From Rhodospirillales bacterium (GTDB lineage: Bacteria; Pseudomonadota; Alphaproteobacteria; Rhodospirillales; Thalassospiraceae), in NCBI GenBank assembly GCA_019634165.1, contig JAHQVT010000006.1, forward strand, positions 620,001 to 684,000: a DNA stretch of 64,000 nucleotides. Direction: 5' to 3'. Shown here in pieces: positions 1 to 9,642 of the stretch (positions are counted from its first letter, which is position 1; every line of letters begins with the position of its first letter). Position numbers and translations under genes: made by a program. The notes beneath the pieces were generated by a model. It was not told the DNA's origin. It saw only the letters and a list, made by a program, of their open reading frames with translations, and did not search any database.

Positions 1-23
1 AGATGAAGCAAATGCTGATGCCA

Positions 24-947
24 TTAGACTTTCTCCACCTCCGGCTTACCAAGCAGACCCCATGGGCGGAAGATCAACACGAGAACCAGAATGCCAAACG
101 TTGCGACATCCTTATATTCAATCGTGAGATAGCCCGACCAGAATGCTTCGATCAAACCAATCAGCAAACCACCAAGCATCGCACCTGGAAGCGAACCGAT
201 CCCGCCAAGAACAGCGGCGGTGAAGGCTTTCACACCGGCAAGGAAGCCAATATAGAAGTCAATCACACCATAATAGAGTGTCACCATCATGCCTGCGACC
301 GATGCAAGGGCAGCGCCCATGACAAAGGTGGTCGAAATTGTGCGGTCGACATTGACACCCAGAAGGCCTGCCATTGTCCGATCCTGTTCACAAGCGCGCT
401 GCGCGCGACCAAGCGAGGTTTTGGCAATCAAAAGCGAGAACACAACCATCAGAACCAGCGTCAGAACGATAATCACGATCTGCATATAGCTAAGCTGTAC
501 GTCGAATTTCCCGTTATCCATAAGCGTTATGCCGCCTTCAACAAGCGGCTGCATCGGCTTCACGCGCGCACCCTGCGAAATCTGAACGAAGTTCTGCAGG
601 AAGATCGACATGCCGATGGCAGAAATCAGTGCTGCCAAACGGAATGACCCGCGCAGTGGCCGGTATGCTACCCGTTCAACGCCCCAACCATAAATAGAGG
701 TCAGAACCATCGAAACGAACAGCATCAAAAGAAGGGTAAGCGGAAGAATTCCACTGATCCCGGCTGCCTGACAGATCAGGAAGGTGATCAGGGAATGAAA
801 CGCACCGAGCATATAAATCTCGCCGTGCGCAAAGTTGATCATGCCGATGATGCCATAGACCATCGTGTAACCGATGGCGATCAAGCCATAGATGGCTCCC
901 AGCGTCAGACCATTAATCAGTTGTTGTAGAAAATAAGCCCAATCCAT
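24..947 (-). CDS. livH: Branched-chain amino acid ABC transporter permease, LivH type
   Basis: Inner-membrane permease of a LivFGHMJ-type importer for leucine, isoleucine and valine. The 307-residue protein is almost wholly hydrophobic, with about eight membrane segments. It carries the LivH signature IIGMINFAHGEIYMLGAF near residues 33-50 and a glycine-rich block GGIGSLPGAMLGG in the last third, close to the loop that contacts the ATPase. The ATG has an AAGG ribosome site 7 bases upstream. Partner genes (livM, livF, livG, livJ) are not in the window and would lie to the left. Substrate is inferred from the family; related permeases also carry amides or other amino acids. Confidence 0.93.
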   Translation of the reverse strand: MDWAYFLQQLINGLTLGAIYGLIAIGYTMVYGIIGMINFAHGEIYMLGAFHSLITFLICQAAGISGILPLTLLLMLFVSMVLTSIYGWGVERVAYRPLRGSFRLAALISAIGMSIFLQNFVQISQGARVKPMQPLVEGGITLMDNGKFDVQLSYMQIVIIVLTLVLMVVFSLLIAKTSLGRAQRACEQDRTMAGLLGVNVDRTISTTFVMGAALASVAGMMVTLYYGVIDFYIGFLAGVKAFTAAVLGGIGSLPGAMLGGLLIGLIEAFWSGYLTIEYKDVATFGILVLVLIFRPWGLLGKPEVEKV

Positions 948-1298
948 TGCACAACCTTAGATTTGGCACAGACATATAAGGTCTTCACCAGCTCTGCTAA
1001 AGGCATCAAGGCATATATATGTATTGATTGGATGAGACATAGTCCCCCCATTGCCCCCTTGCAAACCCGCGAAGCCTCCGTCTTTTTGTTATCGGGTGTA
1101 CCCCGGTTATAGCTTTCGGCGCCGACCATTCTGTTTGTGGTTCTTACGTCCGAAAGCGCGATTAGAGCGTGAACCTTAGACACATGTGTTCAAAGGCTGC
1201 AAGCGGCTTTAGGTTTTTAGTGAAAATCACCAAATCACGTTTTGAATTTGGCATAAAACACTGATCGAATAAGCTGCCCACTCTTTATATTGTATACA
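948..1298. other. Intergenic region upstream of livH
   Basis: About 350 bases between the livH start and the end of the small gene at 1299-1490. It should hold the livH promoter on the minus strand, but I cannot pick out a convincing -35/-10 pair. The left half has short C-runs (1036-1053), and 1281-1304 is strongly AT-rich. No RNA gene, repeat or credible coding frame is seen; an 88-codon minus-strand frame here has no family look and overlaps livH. Confidence 0.5.
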
Positions 1299-1490
1299 TT
1301 ATCCCTTTTTGAGAACGTATTCAAGTTTTTGTACAGCGACACGCTTCAACTGTTCAGGATTCCGACTCACCGGCCCCGCCACTGTCACTTCCACACCGGT
1401 CTTCCCGTCAATTGCCGTACATCTTAAATACGTCCCGACTTGTCGAAGTTCGAAATAAATCTCGCGTGGCGTGTTTTGTCGCGTGGTCAT
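1299..1490 (-). CDS. Small conserved alphaproteobacterial protein (DUF6898-like)
   Basis: A 63-residue soluble protein. The pattern IYFELRQVGTYLRCTAIDGKTGVE followed by a block ending in KRVAVQKLEYVLKKG matches what I remember of a small alphaproteobacterial family (DUF6898; members are sometimes misnamed serine hydroxymethyltransferase). Function is unknown. It has no membrane segment and no metal-binding cluster. The ATG follows an AGGG ribosome site at about 7 bases. It stands alone between livH and the valine operon, separated from the latter by a terminator, so it is probably its own transcript. Family assignment is from memory. Confidence 0.7.
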   Translation of the reverse strand: MTTRQNTPREIYFELRQVGTYLRCTAIDGKTGVEVTVAGPVSRNPEQLKRVAVQKLEYVLKKG

Positions 1491-1564
1491 CGCAGCCCTA
1501 GGTTCTCAAGAATAATATATGACCTGTCTATTTTGCGCCCATTTTCACACAACGCAACAGGAAA

Positions 1565-1593
1565 CAAAAACGGGCCCGGCGAACCGGACCCGT
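1565..1593 (-). terminator. Rho-independent terminator of the valine operon
   Basis: On the minus strand a 10-bp stem, ACGGGTCCGG/CCGGGCCCGT with one G-U pair, closes on a stable TTCG tetraloop and runs into TTTTTG. It lies 26 bases past the mmsB stop, so it ends the acyl-CoA dehydrogenase/hydrolase/mmsB transcript. Confidence 0.9.
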
Positions 1594-1618
1594 CTTATGA
1601 TGTTGCCAACAGGCAGAA

Positions 1619-2509
1619 TTATTTTTCGCCATCCAGCATTTTAACAATTGCCGAGAAATCCATCCCGCCGTTTCCGCCATTGGAATAAAGCGCATAGAGG
1701 CTTTCGGCCAGCGCCCCCATCGGTGTTGTTGCCCCCGATGCCGCCGATGCTTGTTGGGCCAATTTCAAATCCTTAAGCATCATATCAACCGCAAAACCCG
1801 GCTGATAATCACGGTTGGCTGGCGACGTTGGAACCGGCCCCGGCACGGGACAATAGCTCGTCAAAGACCAGCACTGACCAGATGCCTTGGAAGAAATTTC
1901 AAACAGCTTTTGCGCATCCAAACCAAGACGTTTGGCCAGCATAAAGGCCTCAGACACAGCAATCATGCTGACACCTAGGACCATGTTATTGCAAATCTTG
2001 GCGGCCTGCCCTGCACCACTGTCACCCGCATGAATGATGTTGCTGCCCATCCCGCTAAGGATCGGTTCTGCACTGGCGAAATCGGCCTCAGAACCACCAA
2101 CCATAAAGGTAAGCGTCCCGGCTGCGGCACCGGCAGTCCCGCCAGAAATCGGCGCATCCACCGCACCAAGTCCAGCCGCCTTTGCCAATTCAGATGCCTT
2201 GCGTGCCGCATCCACTTCAATGGTCGAACTATCAATCAGAACCGTTCCCGGCTTGGCATTGGCAATAACACCTTCCGGGCCATCATAAACTGACAGCACA
2301 TGTTTTCCGGCCGGAAGTACTGACACGACGAAATCAACATTCGTCGCAGCTTCTGCCACGGATGATGCTTTACTGGCACCGGATTCCATTGCCTTTGCCA
2401 CCGCATCTGCCGACAGATCAAATACCTTGACCGCATGGCCCGCCTTTACAAGATTGACCGCCATCGGCCCGCCCATATTGCCAAGACCAATAAAACCGAT
2501 ATTCGCCAT
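1619..2509 (-). CDS. mmsB: 3-hydroxyisobutyrate dehydrogenase
   Basis: NAD-dependent oxidation of 3-hydroxyisobutyrate to methylmalonate semialdehyde, a late step of valine catabolism in the cytoplasm. The 296 residues are the usual family length. The N-terminal Rossmann motif is GLGNMG at residues 8-13, the substrate motif DAPISGGTAGA is at 118-128, and the catalytic lysine is K171 in GQAAKICNN. It is the third gene of a minus-strand operon behind the acyl-CoA dehydrogenase and 3-hydroxyisobutyryl-CoA hydrolase, which supply its substrate. The next enzyme, methylmalonate-semialdehyde dehydrogenase (mmsA), is not adjacent. Confidence 0.95.
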   Translation of the reverse strand: MANIGFIGLGNMGGPMAVNLVKAGHAVKVFDLSADAVAKAMESGASKASSVAEAATNVDFVVSVLPAGKHVLSVYDGPEGVIANAKPGTVLIDSSTIEVDAARKASELAKAAGLGAVDAPISGGTAGAAAGTLTFMVGGSEADFASAEPILSGMGSNIIHAGDSGAGQAAKICNNMVLGVSMIAVSEAFMLAKRLGLDAQKLFEISSKASGQCWSLTSYCPVPGPVPTSPANRDYQPGFAVDMMLKDLKLAQQASAASGATTPMGALAESLYALYSNGGNGGMDFSAIVKMLDGEK

Positions 2510-2589
2510 TTGAAGTCTCCTCTGATATCCCGCTTAAGGATTTCTGTTTTATTTTAATGCGTTACAGTCAGTTCGTGACCAAACGTAAT

Positions 2590-3684
2590 TTAAAGATTGA
2601 GTTCCTTGTCCGCAGGAAGCGGCTCGAAATATTCCGCAATTTCACGCGGATCAACCTGCCCGATATCGCCATGCTGCCATTTCGGCGCATGGTCCTTATC
2701 AATAATGACAGCCCGAACACCTTCAAACAGATCGGGTTTGCCCACCATTCGCTGGGACAGGCGGAATTCCATGTTCAGCACATCCGCAAGTGGCAAATCG
2801 CTTCCCTGACGGATTTGCTCGAAACTAACACAAAGTGCACTGGGTGATTTTCCGATCAGGATATCACGCGTTTTGGACCCGAAATCACTGTCTTCGCGCT
2901 CAAGTGCTTCAAATATTGCGACAACACTGTCGCCCGCAAACGTGCGATCAATCGCGTCACGCATCGTGGCAAGCGGTGCATCATCAAACGCCTCTGAAAA
3001 CCGGCTCAGCACGTCTTCGACGACCACTTGCGCATCCTGATCAAACGACGCATTAACCAAGGCCGCCTTCAGCGCATCAATATCATCACTTTTGACCCCA
3101 TGTGTTGCAAGCCCGGCATAAAGGCAATCGGCCGCATTAATCCGCGCACCGGTCAAGCCAAGATACATGCCAATTTTTCCCGGACAGCGCGGCAGGAAAT
3201 AGCCACCACCGACATCGGGAAAGAACCCAATTCCAGTTTCCGGCATGGCAAACAAGGTCCGTTCCGTCACAACCTTGAACCGGCCATGGATTGAAACACC
3301 AACGCCACCGCCCATGGTAATCCCATCCATCAATGCGATGTAGGGTTTGGGATAATGGGCGATGTAATGATTTAAGTGATATTCACGCCGATAAAACGCA
3401 TCCAGCATCTCTTCGTCGTCGACTTGGCGCGCATCATAAAGCCCGCGGATATCCCCGCCTGCACAGAATGCCTTTTCACCGGCACCTTCGATGGTAATGA
3501 CTTTGATCGACGGGTCTGCTTCCCATGATGTGAGCTGCGCCATCATCATATCGACCATATCCAGATCAAGTGCATTAAGCGCACGGGGTCGGTTCAAAAC
3601 GATCTGCCCAACACCGCCCTGCTGAGAAAACAGAACGGGTGCTTCGTCGGTGATGTCTTCAGGTTTGGTTTGATCGCTGCTCAT
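2590..3684 (-). CDS. 3-hydroxyisobutyryl-CoA hydrolase (enoyl-CoA hydratase superfamily)
   Basis: Releases free 3-hydroxyisobutyrate from its CoA ester in valine breakdown. The 364 residues match the HIBCH branch of the crotonase fold, which is longer than ordinary hydratases. CAGGDIRGLYD at 74-84 and MDGITMGGGVG at 119-129 form the oxyanion hole. MPETGIGFFPDVGGGYFL at 147-164 holds the acidic pair E149 and D157 seen in hydrolases. It starts 4 bases after the acyl-CoA dehydrogenase stop, so the two are surely cotranscribed. An enoyl-CoA hydratase role cannot be fully excluded, but position in the operon and the FFPDVGG motif favour the hydrolase. Confidence 0.92.
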   Translation of the reverse strand: MSSDQTKPEDITDEAPVLFSQQGGVGQIVLNRPRALNALDLDMVDMMMAQLTSWEADPSIKVITIEGAGEKAFCAGGDIRGLYDARQVDDEEMLDAFYRREYHLNHYIAHYPKPYIALMDGITMGGGVGVSIHGRFKVVTERTLFAMPETGIGFFPDVGGGYFLPRCPGKIGMYLGLTGARINAADCLYAGLATHGVKSDDIDALKAALVNASFDQDAQVVVEDVLSRFSEAFDDAPLATMRDAIDRTFAGDSVVAIFEALEREDSDFGSKTRDILIGKSPSALCVSFEQIRQGSDLPLADVLNMEFRLSQRMVGKPDLFEGVRAVIIDKDHAPKWQHGDIGQVDPREIAEYFEPLPADKELNL

Positions 3685-3688
3685 AACT

Positions 3689-4828
3689 TTAGTCTTTCAG
3701 GGCTGCACGCGCGATAATCAGGCGCATAATTTCGTTGGTACCTTCAAGAATTTGATGAACGCGCAGATCACGCAGCAACCGTTCAATCGGATATTCCCGT
3801 ATGTAGCCATAGCCACCATGAAGCTGAAGCGCTTCGTTACAGACATTAAAGCCAATATCAGTCGCAAACCGTTTGGCCATAGCGCAAAACTGGGGAGCGT
3901 CGGCAGTTTTTAGATCAAGTTTCCACGCCCCTTTATGGAGCATCAATCGTGCAGCTTCGAGTTCAGTGACCATATCGGCAAATTTGAACTGCAATGCCTG
4001 AAATTGATCCAGGCTTTTGCCAAACTGCTTACGAACTTTCATATGATCGCGGGCATGTTCCATCGCCGCACGCGCACCACCAATGGAACATGCGGCAATA
4101 TTAAGTCGTCCGCCATCCAGTCCCTTCATGGCGAATTTGAAACCTTCGCCTTCTGCGCCCAAACGGTTCTCGGCTGGAACCTTGCAATTACTAAAAATAA
4201 CGGCTGATGTTGGCTGACTGTTCCAGCCCATTTTTTCTTCAAGCTTCCCGAATGAAAGCCCTTCGGCATCTTTGGGCACAATAAAGGTGGAAATCCCGCC
4301 TGTGCTTTCATCCCCGGTTCGGGCCATGACGACGTAAATGTCACTACGCGAACCGCCCGAAATAAAGGCCTTTTCGCCATTCAGAACATATTGATCGCCG
4401 TCGCGCACTGCACGGGTACGAAGCGACCCGGCATCGGACCCTGCCCCCGGCTCGGTCAGGCAATAGCTGGCGAAATGTTCCATGGTCACGAGCTTTGGCA
4501 AGAATTTGCCGCGCTGATCGTCTGACCCAAACGTATCAATCATCCAGCACGCCATATTATGGATCGAAATATAGGCCGCTGTCGAAGGACACGCAGCAGC
4601 AAGTTCTTCGAAAATCACCGCGGCATCAAGGCGGCCCAAGCCGGTTCCGCCAAATTCTTCGCCTGTATAGATTGCAGCAAACCCCAACTCCGCTGCCTTA
4701 CGCAAAGTTTCTTCGGGAAAGATGTGCTTTGCATCCCATTCGCCTGCATGCGGTGCCATTTCGTTCTGGGCAAAGTCACGCGCAGCCTGGGCAAATGCCT
4801 GCTGATCTTCAGACAGGTTGAATTCCAT
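3689..4828 (-). CDS. Acyl-CoA dehydrogenase, isobutyryl-CoA dehydrogenase-like
   Basis: FAD enzyme that introduces the alpha-beta double bond into short branched acyl-CoA; from context the substrate is isobutyryl-CoA. The 379 residues span the whole family fold: a helical N-domain, CLTEPGAGSDAGSLRT near 132-147 in the middle beta domain, and a C-terminal helical domain ending LEGTNEIMR, where E362 is the likely catalytic base. The order dehydrogenase, hydrolase, mmsB follows the valine pathway except for a hydratase, which must be encoded elsewhere. Electrons would pass to ETF. Regulation is suggested by two operator-like sites upstream (4863-4879 and 4898-4919). Confidence 0.93.
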   Translation of the reverse strand: MEFNLSEDQQAFAQAARDFAQNEMAPHAGEWDAKHIFPEETLRKAAELGFAAIYTGEEFGGTGLGRLDAAVIFEELAAACPSTAAYISIHNMACWMIDTFGSDDQRGKFLPKLVTMEHFASYCLTEPGAGSDAGSLRTRAVRDGDQYVLNGEKAFISGGSRSDIYVVMARTGDESTGGISTFIVPKDAEGLSFGKLEEKMGWNSQPTSAVIFSNCKVPAENRLGAEGEGFKFAMKGLDGGRLNIAACSIGGARAAMEHARDHMKVRKQFGKSLDQFQALQFKFADMVTELEAARLMLHKGAWKLDLKTADAPQFCAMAKRFATDIGFNVCNEALQLHGGYGYIREYPIERLLRDLRVHQILEGTNEIMRLIIARAALKD

Positions 4829-4862
4829 TGGATCGCCGCCTCTGATGTTTCTCTATTTTCCC

Positions 4863-4879
4863 TTTACGTAAACGTGAAA
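4863..4879 (-). promoter_or_regulatory. LiuR-like operator in the valine operon promoter
   Basis: The sequence TTTACGTAAACGTGAAA resembles the TTTACGT/ACGTAAA type operator I remember for the MerR-family regulator LiuR of branched-chain amino acid catabolism. On the minus strand it sits 10 bases after a perfect TTGACA -35 box (4889-4894) and 34 bases before the acyl-CoA dehydrogenase ATG. That is the spacer position MerR-type activators use. No regulator gene is adjacent and no clear -10 box is seen, so the name is an inference. Confidence 0.5.
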
Positions 4880-4897
4880 ACACCCCTTTGTCAATTC

Positions 4898-4919
4898 ATT
4901 CGGTATAACAGTACCGAAT
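4898..4919. promoter_or_regulatory. 22-bp palindromic operator, site 1 (valine operon)
   Basis: ATTCGGTA, six bases TAACAG, then TACCGAAT: perfect 8-bp arms. It lies just upstream of the TTGACA box of the valine operon and about 137 bases before metY on the other strand. The same palindrome recurs at 14405-14426 and 55364-55385. The binding protein is unknown. Confidence 0.7.
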
Positions 4920-4950
4920 TATCACAATAATCAACAAGCCCCCCATTTAC

Positions 4951-4975
4951 GCGAAATGATACATCGTATTTTCGC
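4951..4975. promoter_or_regulatory. Hairpin-forming inverted repeat upstream of metY
   Basis: GCGAAA, a two-base bulge, ATAC, a three-base loop ATC, then GTATTTTCGC: ten base pairs with one bulge. It lies about 80 bases before the metY ATG. It could be an operator or a leader hairpin. I looked for an alphaproteobacterial SAM-II riboswitch here and do not see its consensus. Confidence 0.4.
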
Positions 4976-5055
4976 CAAATGTTTCTTGCTGATTCCCTAT
5001 ACCTGCGCTTACCTTTTGCCGTCAGGAAAAATCATAAATCAGGGAAACAGACATC

Positions 5056-6342
5056 ATGACGTCCACCAAACCGGAAACCATTGTCCTACACGCAGGATAC
5101 CGTGCTGATCCAACAACCGGATCGGTTGCCGTACCGCTTTATCAAACCACCAGCTATCAGTTCCGCGATACTCAGCACGCAGCAGATTTGTTTGCGTTGA
5201 AGGAACTTGGCAACATCTACACCCGCCTGATGAACCCGACCAATGATGTGCTTGAACAGCGCGTCGCGGCCCTTGATGGCGGTGTTGCAGCAGTTGCACT
5301 TGGGTCAGGACAAGCTGCATCCACCTTTGCAATCCTCAATATCGCGCAGGCAGGCGACAATATTGTCAGCTCGACCGACCTTTATGGTGGCACGTGGAAC
5401 TTATTTGCCAATACCTTCAAACAAATGGGGATCGAAGTCCGATTTGCCGATCCATCAGACCCCGAAAACTTCCGCCGCCTAACCGATGATAAAACACGCG
5501 CTTTTTATGCTGAAACCCTGCCCAATCCAAAATTGCAGGTTTTCCCGATCCGGGACGTTGCCAATATTGGCGATGAACTTGGCATCCCGTTGATTGTCGA
5601 TAACACTGCCGCCCCGGTGATCTGCAAACCAATCGATCATGGCGCCAGCATTGTTATGTATTCGACCACCAAATTTATTGCTGGTCATGGAACGTCGGTT
5701 GGCGGGATCGTGGTTGATTCTGGCAAATTTGATTGGGAAAAGCACGCCAAGCGCTTCCCGCTTTTAAATGAACCGGACCCAAGTTATCACGGGGCTGTCT
5801 GGACACAGGCTGTCAAACCAATTGGTCCTGTTGCCTATGCGATCAAGCTTCGCTGCACGATCTTGCGCGATATTGGTGCCGCCGCCTCGCCGTTTAATTC
5901 TTTCCAGACCATTCAGGGAATGGAAACCTTGCCGCTGCGCATGGAACGCCATTGCGAGAATGCCAATAAAGTCGCTGATTTCTTGGCTGCCCACCCCAAA
6001 GTCACCAAGGTCATCCACCCAAGCAAGCAAGATGGCGAAAGCCGCCGCCGTGCGGATACCTATCTTAAAGGTGGCTATGGATCACTGATGGGATTTGAGC
6101 TGGCTGGTGGCAAAGATGCTGGTGAGAAATTCATCAATGCGCTGGAACTGTTTTATCACGTCGCAAATATCGGTGACACGAGGTCACTCGCCATCCACCC
6201 GGCAACCACAACACACAGCCAACTTTCCGAAGAAGACCGTAAGTCATCAGGCGTCACCGATGGCTATGTTCGACTTTCTATCGGCATTGAACATATCGAC
6301 GACATTTTAGCCGACTTGACGCAGGCACTTGATAAAGCCTGA
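5056..6342 (+). CDS. metY: O-acetylhomoserine aminocarboxypropyltransferase (O-acetylhomoserine sulfhydrylase)
   Basis: PLP enzyme of the Cys/Met metabolism family that joins O-acetylhomoserine with sulfide to give homocysteine in methionine synthesis. Length (428) is typical of MetY rather than the shorter MetB/MetC enzymes. The PLP lysine is K206 in MYSTTKFIAGHGTS, with IVDNT at 180-184 holding the aspartate that binds the pyridine nitrogen. YGGTWNLF near 110-117 and NEPDPSYHG are MetY-type substrate-loop sequences. It is a single-gene transcript: divergent from the valine operon and closed by the terminator at 6371-6402. RefSeq-type annotations may also call it cysteine synthase. Confidence 0.95.
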   Translation: MTSTKPETIVLHAGYRADPTTGSVAVPLYQTTSYQFRDTQHAADLFALKELGNIYTRLMNPTNDVLEQRVAALDGGVAAVALGSGQAASTFAILNIAQAGDNIVSSTDLYGGTWNLFANTFKQMGIEVRFADPSDPENFRRLTDDKTRAFYAETLPNPKLQVFPIRDVANIGDELGIPLIVDNTAAPVICKPIDHGASIVMYSTTKFIAGHGTSVGGIVVDSGKFDWEKHAKRFPLLNEPDPSYHGAVWTQAVKPIGPVAYAIKLRCTILRDIGAAASPFNSFQTIQGMETLPLRMERHCENANKVADFLAAHPKVTKVIHPSKQDGESRRRADTYLKGGYGSLMGFELAGGKDAGEKFINALELFYHVANIGDTRSLAIHPATTTHSQLSEEDRKSSGVTDGYVRLSIGIEHIDDILADLTQALDKA

Positions 6343-6370
6343 TCATTCGCTGAGATATTGAAGTTTGTGT

Positions 6371-6402
6371 AACCGGTGGAGCCATGGCCCCACCGGTTTT
6401 TT
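6371..6402 (+). terminator. Rho-independent terminator after metY
   Basis: AACCGGTGG and CCACCGGTT form a 9-bp stem, with GCC/GGC pairing inside the loop, followed directly by TTTT. It lies 29 bases after the metY stop. Confidence 0.9.
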
Positions 6403-6475
6403 GTTGACCAAATGCCTCGAACCGACATAACAATATCGGCAAAACATGCATAACGTGCAAAACAGGCGATACAAT

Positions 6476-7237
6476 ATGTCAAGCGTCACCACACGGCAGG
6501 ATGAAATCCTGAAACTCCTGCGAAGCCAAGGCACGGTTCACATCCATGATCTTGCGGCCCTTTTTCATGCATCTCTCGATACGATCCGACGCGACCTCCG
6601 CCAGATGGAAGATGACGGTCATTTACGCCGCATCCATGGGGGCGCACTTCTTCCGAACAAAGCTTCAGAAACATATGAAGAACGTGCCCGTGAACTTCAG
6701 CCTGAGCGTATTGCCATTGCCCAAAAGACCGCGCGTGATCTTATCCCTGACGATGCCGTGATGTTCTTTGATAGTGGCACCACTATTTGTGAAGTTGCCC
6801 GACAACTCAAACCGTCATTCCGTGGCACGGTCATCACGGTCAATCCAATGATCGCAGTTGAACTTGCCAATCACCCAAATGCCAACGTCATCATGCTTGG
6901 CGGGTCGATGCTAAAGAACGACATGGCGGTTTGCGGCCCTACCACCATTGATGAAATCGGCAAGTACAATGCGGATATTCTTCTTCTCGGGACATGCGCA
7001 CTGCATCCCGAAACCGGCCTTTCAACCAGCAACCTGCAAGAACGGGCATCCAAGGCGGCAATGATCGCGCAATCGGCTGAAATCATTGCGGTGACTACGG
7101 CGGACAAACTTGAAACCAGCCTGCCTTATCGGGTGTGTGACATTGACGCAATTTCACACCTTGTCACCGGACGGAAACTTTCGGCGGGCTATCTTGCCAA
7201 TTATTCAGAACGCGGGATCAACATCATTCTGGCGTAG
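6476..7237 (+). CDS. DeoR/GlpR-family transcriptional regulator
   Basis: Sugar-metabolism-type repressor. Residues 5-55 form the DeoR winged helix-turn-helix (RQDEILKLLRSQGTVHIHDLA, then S-DTIRRDLRQMEDDGHLRRIHGGAL). The rest is the phosphosugar-sensing domain, with FDSGTTICEVARQL and VMLGGSMLKNDMAVCGP-like blocks. I use the ATG at 6476 (253 residues) because family members begin a few residues before RQDEIL and AGGCGA precedes it; an in-frame ATG at 6446 would add ten residues. The MFS transporter starts 26 bases downstream, so this regulator probably controls that transporter and itself. The effector is unknown. Confidence 0.9.
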   Translation: MSSVTTRQDEILKLLRSQGTVHIHDLAALFHASLDTIRRDLRQMEDDGHLRRIHGGALLPNKASETYEERARELQPERIAIAQKTARDLIPDDAVMFFDSGTTICEVARQLKPSFRGTVITVNPMIAVELANHPNANVIMLGGSMLKNDMAVCGPTTIDEIGKYNADILLLGTCALHPETGLSTSNLQERASKAAMIAQSAEIIAVTTADKLETSLPYRVCDIDAISHLVTGRKLSAGYLANYSERGINIILA

Positions 7238-7263
7238 ACCACACGCTGCGGAGCATCTTTTAC

Positions 7264-9554
<2,291 letters not shown>

Positions 9555-9581
9555 CCCGCAGCTTAACGACGATTATCAACA

Positions 9582-9608
9582 AAAAGGGCCTCGATATGAG
9601 GCCCTTTT
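9582..9608. terminator. Bidirectional terminator between hemB and the HAD gene
   Basis: AAAAGGGCCTC, a five-base loop, GAGGCCCTTTT: an 11-bp perfect stem with A-run and T-run on opposite sides, so it works on both strands. It separates the converging hemB and HAD phosphatase genes. Confidence 0.92.
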
Positions 9609-9642
9609 GCAATTCTGGTAACTGCGCTCAGCCTAGCACTCT

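Noticed and set aside
3..647. A 214-codon plus-strand open frame across livH
   Set aside because: It is antisense to a clear LivH permease, is low in hydrophobic residues and has no family motif; it is a shadow frame.
4829..5055. A SAM-II riboswitch upstream of metY
   Set aside because: Expected in alphaproteobacterial methionine genes, but the pseudoknot consensus is not present; only a bulged hairpin is seen.
6421..6438. CCGA-N10-TCGG as a fourth copy of the 22-bp operator before the DeoR gene
   Set aside because: Arm sequence and orientation differ (CCGA first, TCGG second) and spacing is longer; the resemblance is weak.
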